The notes below the pieces were generated by a model, which did not search any database, was not told the DNA's origin, and saw only the letters and a list, made by a program, of their open reading frames with translations. The translations under genes and the position numbers were made by a program. A DNA stretch of 64,000 nucleotides from Streptomyces finlayi (lineage in GTDB: Bacteria > Actinomycetota > Actinomycetes > Streptomycetales > Streptomycetaceae), in contig NZ_CP045702.1 in assembly GCF_014216315.1 (NCBI RefSeq), positions 124,001 to 188,000 of the forward strand, in the 5' to 3' direction. This document shows, piece by piece, positions 60,268 to 64,000 of this stretch. Each line of letters opens with the position of its first letter. Positions within the stretch are counted from its first letter, which is position 1.

Positions 60268-60334
60268 GGCTTGACGTCCTTTCCCGGGTGCATCGGGGCG
60301 AACCAGGGGGCTGCGCCACCCGGTTGTCCGCCCT

Positions 60335-61216
60335 TCAGGAGGATTGCGGTACCACTGCGACCGGGCAGGCGGCATGGTGCAGCACGGTGTGCCCCACGCG
60401 GCCCAGATGCACACCGGCCTGTCCACCACGCCGGCGAGCACCGATCACGAGCAGATCCGAAGCCGCCGAGCGTGCCAGCAGCACCTTGCGCGCCGGTCCC
60501 TCGACCGTGGCACGCCGGACGCGTACCTCCGGGTATGACTGCTCGTGGGGCTTCAGCGCCTCCTCCAGCAGGGCCACCGCCCCCTCCTCGTCGTAGCGAG
60601 CCGGGCTTCCGGTGAGGAGCGGATGGCTGGTCTGCTCGTGGGCCGGACGGCGCCAGGCTCGGACCACGTCCAGTACGCAGCCGCGCACACGCGCCTCCTC
60701 GAAGGCGAAACGCACCGCGGCCGTGTCCACGTCGGCGCCACCGATGCCGAGGAGTATGCGTTCGTGGGTTCCGGCGAGTCCGGCGGCGTCGCCGCGGACG
60801 ACGATCACCGGACAGTGCGCACCGGCCGCCACGGCCAGACTCACCGAGCCCAGCAGCAGACCGGCGATCTCTCCCCGGCCCCGCACCCCGGTGACCAACG
60901 CGGACGCATGGAGCCCCTCGCGCAACAGCGCTCTCACCGGGTCCTCCAGCAGGACCTCAGTGGTCACTCCGACGTCCTGCGTACGCCGTCGGACGCGCTC
61001 CGCAGCGGTCCCGACGATGTTCTCGGCGAGCACGCGCCCGTCCGAGCGGCTGAGTGCGCCCGCGCGCAGGACTCCTTCGTACCGCTCCCACAGCGACGCG
61101 TGCACCAGGCGCAACGACAAGCCATGCCGTTGCGCCTCGTCCGCGGCCCAGTCCGTCGCGCGCAAGCTGGGTTCGGAGCCGTCGACACCGACGACCAGGG
61201 GTGATTCCATGGTCAT
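60335..61216 (-). CDS. Universal stress protein, two domains
   Basis: In this 293-residue protein domain 1 (PLVVGVDGSEPSLRATDWAADEA) has the loop VTGVRGRGEIAGLLLGSVS. Domain 2 (RILLGIGGADVDTAAVRFAFEEA) has VIGARRRGGQAGVHLGRVGHTVL, lacking the final Gly-Ser. Three in-frame ATGs (61231, 61216, 61210) compete; 61216 is chosen for its spacing to GAGG. It lies between the alcohol dehydrogenase and CBS-BON genes in one operon. Confidence 0.9.
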   Translation of the reverse strand: MTMESPLVVGVDGSEPSLRATDWAADEAQRHGLSLRLVHASLWERYEGVLRAGALSRSDGRVLAENIVGTAAERVRRRTQDVGVTTEVLLEDPVRALLREGLHASALVTGVRGRGEIAGLLLGSVSLAVAAGAHCPVIVVRGDAAGLAGTHERILLGIGGADVDTAAVRFAFEEARVRGCVLDVVRAWRRPAHEQTSHPLLTGSPARYDEEGAVALLEEALKPHEQSYPEVRVRRATVEGPARKVLLARSAASDLLVIGARRRGGQAGVHLGRVGHTVLHHAACPVAVVPQSS

Positions 61217-61236
61217 TTCCGCCTCTCTCATACCGA

Positions 61237-62304
61237 TCAGGCGGGAAGTGCCACGACATCATGCGGAGGACCGCCCAGCACGACCTTCAGGGCGCCGGTC
61301 TCGGCGGCCCGGGAGAACACGTCGTACGCCTCCTCCATCTGTGGGATCTCGAAACGGTGGGTGACCAACTGGGCGGAGGGCAGCCGCCCCGCCGCCATCA
61401 TGCGGAGCAGAAGCGGCGTCGAGTAGGTGTCGACGAGCCCCGTCGTGATGGTCACGTCCTTGATCCACAGCTCTTCGAGGTGGAGGGCGGCCGGCTTGCC
61501 GTGGACTCCGACGTTGGCGACACGCCCCCCGGGACGTACCACGCGGGTGCACAGTTCGAAGGCTTCGGGTACGCCGACCGCTTCGATCACGACGTCCGCG
61601 CCGAGCCCTTCGGTGAGGTCCTTGATCAGCTCTTCCGGTCGCTCGTCCGCTCCGACGGTGGCGTCGGCACCGATGGCGCGTGCGGCTGCCAGCCGGGGCT
61701 CGGCGAGATCGACGGCAATGATCTTGCCTGGTGTGTAGAGCTGCGCCGCGGCGATGGCTGCCAGACCGATCGGCCCCGCACCCACCACCACGACCGTGTC
61801 TCCGGGCCCCACCCGTCCGTTGAGCACGCCGACCTCGTACCCGGTGGGGAGGATGTCAGCCAGCAGGACGGCGGCGGCGCTGTCGACCGAGTTGGGCAAT
61901 GGGTGCACCGAGAAGTCCGCGAAGGGCACACGGACGAATTCTGCCTGCGTCCCGTCGATGAGGTGGCCCAGAACCCAGCCGCCACCTCCACGACACTGCC
62001 CGTAGCGGTTCTCGCGGCAGAACCGGCAGCGACCGCACGCCGAGATGCAGGAGACGAGGACCCGGTCACCCGGGCGCACCGTGCGCACCTCACTGCCGGT
62101 CTCCACGATCTCGCCCACGGCCTCGTGGCCCAGCACGGTACCCGGCGCCACTTCCGGCACATCGCCCTTGATGATGTGCAGATCGGTTCCGCAGATGGTC
62201 GTGGTGTCGACGCGCACGACGGCGTCGGCGGCGTCTTTGACACCCGGCTCCGGAACAGTCTGCCAGGAGGTCTTCCCCGGGCCTTGGAATACAAGAGCCT
62301 TCAT
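61237..62304 (-). CDS. Zinc-dependent alcohol dehydrogenase
   Basis: In this 355-residue medium-chain dehydrogenase the catalytic zinc site is in TTICGTDLH and GHEAVGEI. The structural zinc site is CGRCRFCRENRYGQC (four Cys), and the coenzyme loop is VVVVGAGPIGLAAIAAAQL with AVDLAEPRLAAA, an Asp favouring NAD(H). The closest functional description is an alcohol/threonine-dehydrogenase-like enzyme. It could re-oxidise NADH when oxygen is scarce. It starts the ADH-USP-CBS operon, an arrangement resembling the S. coelicolor dormancy island, with imperfect OsdR-type boxes upstream. Confidence 0.92.
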   Translation of the reverse strand: MKALVFQGPGKTSWQTVPEPGVKDAADAVVRVDTTTICGTDLHIIKGDVPEVAPGTVLGHEAVGEIVETGSEVRTVRPGDRVLVSCISACGRCRFCRENRYGQCRGGGGWVLGHLIDGTQAEFVRVPFADFSVHPLPNSVDSAAAVLLADILPTGYEVGVLNGRVGPGDTVVVVGAGPIGLAAIAAAQLYTPGKIIAVDLAEPRLAAARAIGADATVGADERPEELIKDLTEGLGADVVIEAVGVPEAFELCTRVVRPGGRVANVGVHGKPAALHLEELWIKDVTITTGLVDTYSTPLLLRMMAAGRLPSAQLVTHRFEIPQMEEAYDVFSRAAETGALKVVLGGPPHDVVALPA

Positions 62305-62370
62305 GATGGCGTCCCTTCTCCCGCAAATCTGCCTCACCCCCAGCATGGCGCGGAGAGAGAGTGGACGCTT

Positions 62371-62405
62371 GGGCCGGTCGGTACCCCCGTAGGACCTGAC
62401 GGCCC
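62371..62405 (-). promoter_or_regulatory. Two imperfect OsdR/DosR-type boxes before the ADH operon
   Basis: GGGCC-GGTC-GGTAC (62371-62384, two mismatches) and GGACC-TGAC-GGCCC (62392-62405, one mismatch) have centres 21 bp apart, about 70-100 nt upstream of ATG 62304. The rest of the gap 62305-62866 has no gene up to the next boxes at 62740. Confidence 0.42.
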
Positions 62406-62739
62406 GACCCCTCGCCGCTCCGCGCGGGCTCTTCCAGGTCCTCCGGCCCCGGACGCAGATCCCGCTCACGTTCCGCGCACGCCCGGCACGGCTTCGCAGC
62501 CCGCCGCACCGAACGCTGCGGGACGTACACACACCGTTGTCAACGACGGCGATGACGACACCTTTGCCGGCTGCCGGTGCCGCACCCGCCGCGTGCGCGT
62601 GCCGGGCGACCGCACCGACCGCCGGCGCGCGGCTTCCGATTGCCGCCTTCGGCTGCCGCCCGGACACCGGGGTGCGTCCGAGTCTTCGTTCCTCCCCCAC
62701 CGCGACCTGCGCGAGTCCCCCGGCCGGGCAGCGCAGTCG

Positions 62740-62773
62740 GGGCCACTGGGGCCCGGTGAGGGCCGATCGGCCC
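62740..62773 (+). promoter_or_regulatory. Tandem OsdR/DosR-type boxes before a USP gene
   Basis: GGGCC-ACTG-GGGCC (62740-62753, one mismatch) and GGGCC-GATC-GGCCC (62760-62773, perfect) have centres 20 bp apart, about 95-125 nt before ATG 62867. The layout is the same as at 51966-51999. Confidence 0.62.
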
Positions 62774-62866
62774 CAGCGCCGGCCGCGACGCCCGTGCGAG
62801 GCTCAGATCTCCACGTCAGCACAGCCGCTGTGAGCTGCACTCGCAGCGGCGGCACCGGGAGGCAGC

Positions 62867-63727
62867 ATGTCCGGCACCATCACCGTAGGACTCGACGGAA
62901 CCGACCACGCTCTGGCCGCAGTGGACTGGGCGGCCGACGAGGCGAAGCGTCGAGGCTCGGACCTCCGGCTGGTTCATGCCTGGGTCTGGCGACCCACTGA
63001 CACGGTCTACGTCGGTGACCGTGCGGCGGAGGAACGCTGGGTACGCAACGTACTCGACGAAGCTCAAGCCCGTGTGGCCAGGAAGCACCCCACCCTGGAC
63101 GTCACCACCGAGCTGCTCGTCGACGACCCGGTGCCCACACTCCTCACCGAAGCCGCACGCTCCGAGATGCTGGTACTGGGATCCCGTGGCTACGGCACCC
63201 TGACCGGATATCTGATCGGTTCCGTCTCGCTGCACGTGCTACGTCAGGCGACCGGGCCGGTCGTCATGGTCAGGGAGCCGAATCCCACCACACCGAAGCA
63301 GACTCCGGAGGTGGTGGTCGGCGTGGAACCCGGGCAGGTCGGCGACTCCGTCCTGGAGTTCGCCTTCACCGCCGCAGCCGAACGCGGAGCGACCCTGCGC
63401 GCCGTACACGCCTCGAGCATTCCGACGGTCCTCGCCTGGAGCCCCGGCTCGATGTACCTGGCGGAGGCGAACGGTCTGGAACAGATCAACAGGGAGGTTC
63501 TGGCCGACCTCCTCAAGCCCTGGCGTGAGAAGTACCCACAGCTGAAGGTCATCGAGCACTTCGAGATCGGCTCCGCCTCCGACGTCCTGCTGAACAACAG
63601 CGGCCAGGCGAACCTCCTCGTCGTCGGACGTCGCAACCACCAGTCGGGCCCGCGGCGAATCGGCCCGGTCACACACGCCGTCCTTCACCACGCCACGGCC
63701 CCGGTGGCGGTCGTGCCGCACGACTGA
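62867..63727 (+). CDS. Universal stress protein, two domains
   Basis: In this 286-residue protein domain 1 (ITVGLDGTDHALAAVDWAADEA) keeps VLGSRGYGTLTGYLIGSVSLHVL. Domain 2 (EVVVGVEPGQVGDSVLEFAF) has VVGRRNHQSGPRRIGPVTHAVL, without the glycine loop, ending APVAVVPHD. It is close in layout to the USP at 52072. ATG 62867 follows GGGAGGCAGC. A 25-bp perfect stem follows the stop. Confidence 0.92.
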   Translation: MSGTITVGLDGTDHALAAVDWAADEAKRRGSDLRLVHAWVWRPTDTVYVGDRAAEERWVRNVLDEAQARVARKHPTLDVTTELLVDDPVPTLLTEAARSEMLVLGSRGYGTLTGYLIGSVSLHVLRQATGPVVMVREPNPTTPKQTPEVVVGVEPGQVGDSVLEFAFTAAAERGATLRAVHASSIPTVLAWSPGSMYLAEANGLEQINREVLADLLKPWREKYPQLKVIEHFEIGSASDVLLNNSGQANLLVVGRRNHQSGPRRIGPVTHAVLHHATAPVAVVPHD

Positions 63728-63766
63728 CGCTCAGACGAGCCGCTGCCGTCACCTCGCGCGGTTCCC

Positions 63767-63820
63767 CGGCACTGTCGCCCGACACCGACGACTGCTCGTC
63801 GGTGTCGGGCGACAGTGCCG
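63767..63820. terminator. Perfect 25-bp-stem hairpin between convergent USP genes
   Basis: Bases 63767-63791 pair without mismatch with 63796-63820 across a 4-nt loop (CTGC). It serves the USP genes on both sides. No T-run follows. Confidence 0.85.
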
Positions 63821-63866
63821 AGCCTTCTCCAGGCAATAGTGCGGCGCCAGTACGTACCTGGGGCGT

Positions 63867-64000
63867 TCAGTCGTGGGCGACGACGGCCACGGGTGCGGTG
63901 GAGTGGTGCAGCAGGGCGAGCGCGATGGCACCGATGTGCCCACCGAAGAGGTTGCCGCGCACACGTCGGCCTACGACGACGAGGGAGGAGTCACGGGAAG
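63867..64000 (-). CDS. Universal stress protein, C-terminal end only
   Basis: The window cuts this gene; the visible 43 residues read DSSLVVVGRRVRGNLFGGHIGAIALALL and end APVAVVAHD before the TGA at 63867-63869. They match the second-domain end of the other tandem USPs, with a degenerate nucleotide loop. The start lies beyond position 64000. Confidence 0.82.
   Translation of the reverse strand, partial: SRDSSLVVVGRRVRGNLFGGHIGAIALALLHHSTAPVAVVAHD

Overview
The window reads as a Streptomyces chromosome segment. GC is very high, GTG starts are common, and many families are typical of the genus (DUF6397, a Roadblock/LC7 protein, an MT0933-type antitoxin-like protein, PPOX F420 enzymes). Shine-Dalgarno sites are mostly GGAG/GGAGG. 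Everything below comes from reading the sequence; no database search was run.

Left half (1-35.3 kb) is a loosely organised accessory/arm-like region of mostly single genes: a secreted beta-propeller protein cut by the window edge, an unusual tRNA-Trp, a MOSC protein, a DinB protein, a SpoIIE-type phosphatase, a MASE1 sensor membrane protein, an ECF-sigma/CAP fusion, a GH25 muramidase, an ArsR-AHSA1 fusion, a PadR/hydrolase pair around a perfect palindrome, a fatty acid desaturase, a SNF2 helicase coupled to a SWIM-finger protein, nadE and two secreted hydrolases. Genome decay is visible: a frameshifted lipoprotein, a truncated and frameshifted rhamnulokinase, a frameshifted PPOX enzyme, an LtrA remnant, and a chimera of an MHYT protein with the tail of a conservon GTPase.

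Right half (35.3-64 kb) is a coherent dormancy/redox-stress island. It encodes a DevR/DosR-type response regulator (OsdR of Streptomyces), eight universal stress protein (USP) genes (one cut by the window end) plus one USP remnant, four CBS-BON proteins, two P2-type cation ATPases, two TrkA-type NAD-binding proteins, an Acg-type nitroreductase, an Rv1733c-like membrane protein, two flavodoxin-domain proteins, a zinc alcohol dehydrogenase, an internally deleted nicotinate phosphoribosyltransferase, an XRE-flavin-fold fusion and a MacB-like ABC exporter. These families closely match the Mycobacterium tuberculosis DosR regulon (devR, USPs, hrp1, ctpF, acg/Rv3131, Rv1733c, pncB2). No DosS/OsdK-type kinase is in the window.

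A 14-bp palindrome of form GGG(A/C)C-N4-G(G/T)CCC, with the architecture of the DosR box, occurs in the promoter gaps of this island: before the first CBS operon, before the ABC exporter, in both major divergent promoters, before two USP genes and, more weakly, before the ADH-USP-CBS operon. Copies often lie in pairs with centres 20-22 bp apart. The inference is that OsdR coordinates the island as one hypoxia/redox regulon: USP and CBS proteins sense adenylates, the ATPases and TrkA-like proteins adjust cations, and the flavo- and nitroreductases and ADH adjust redox state.
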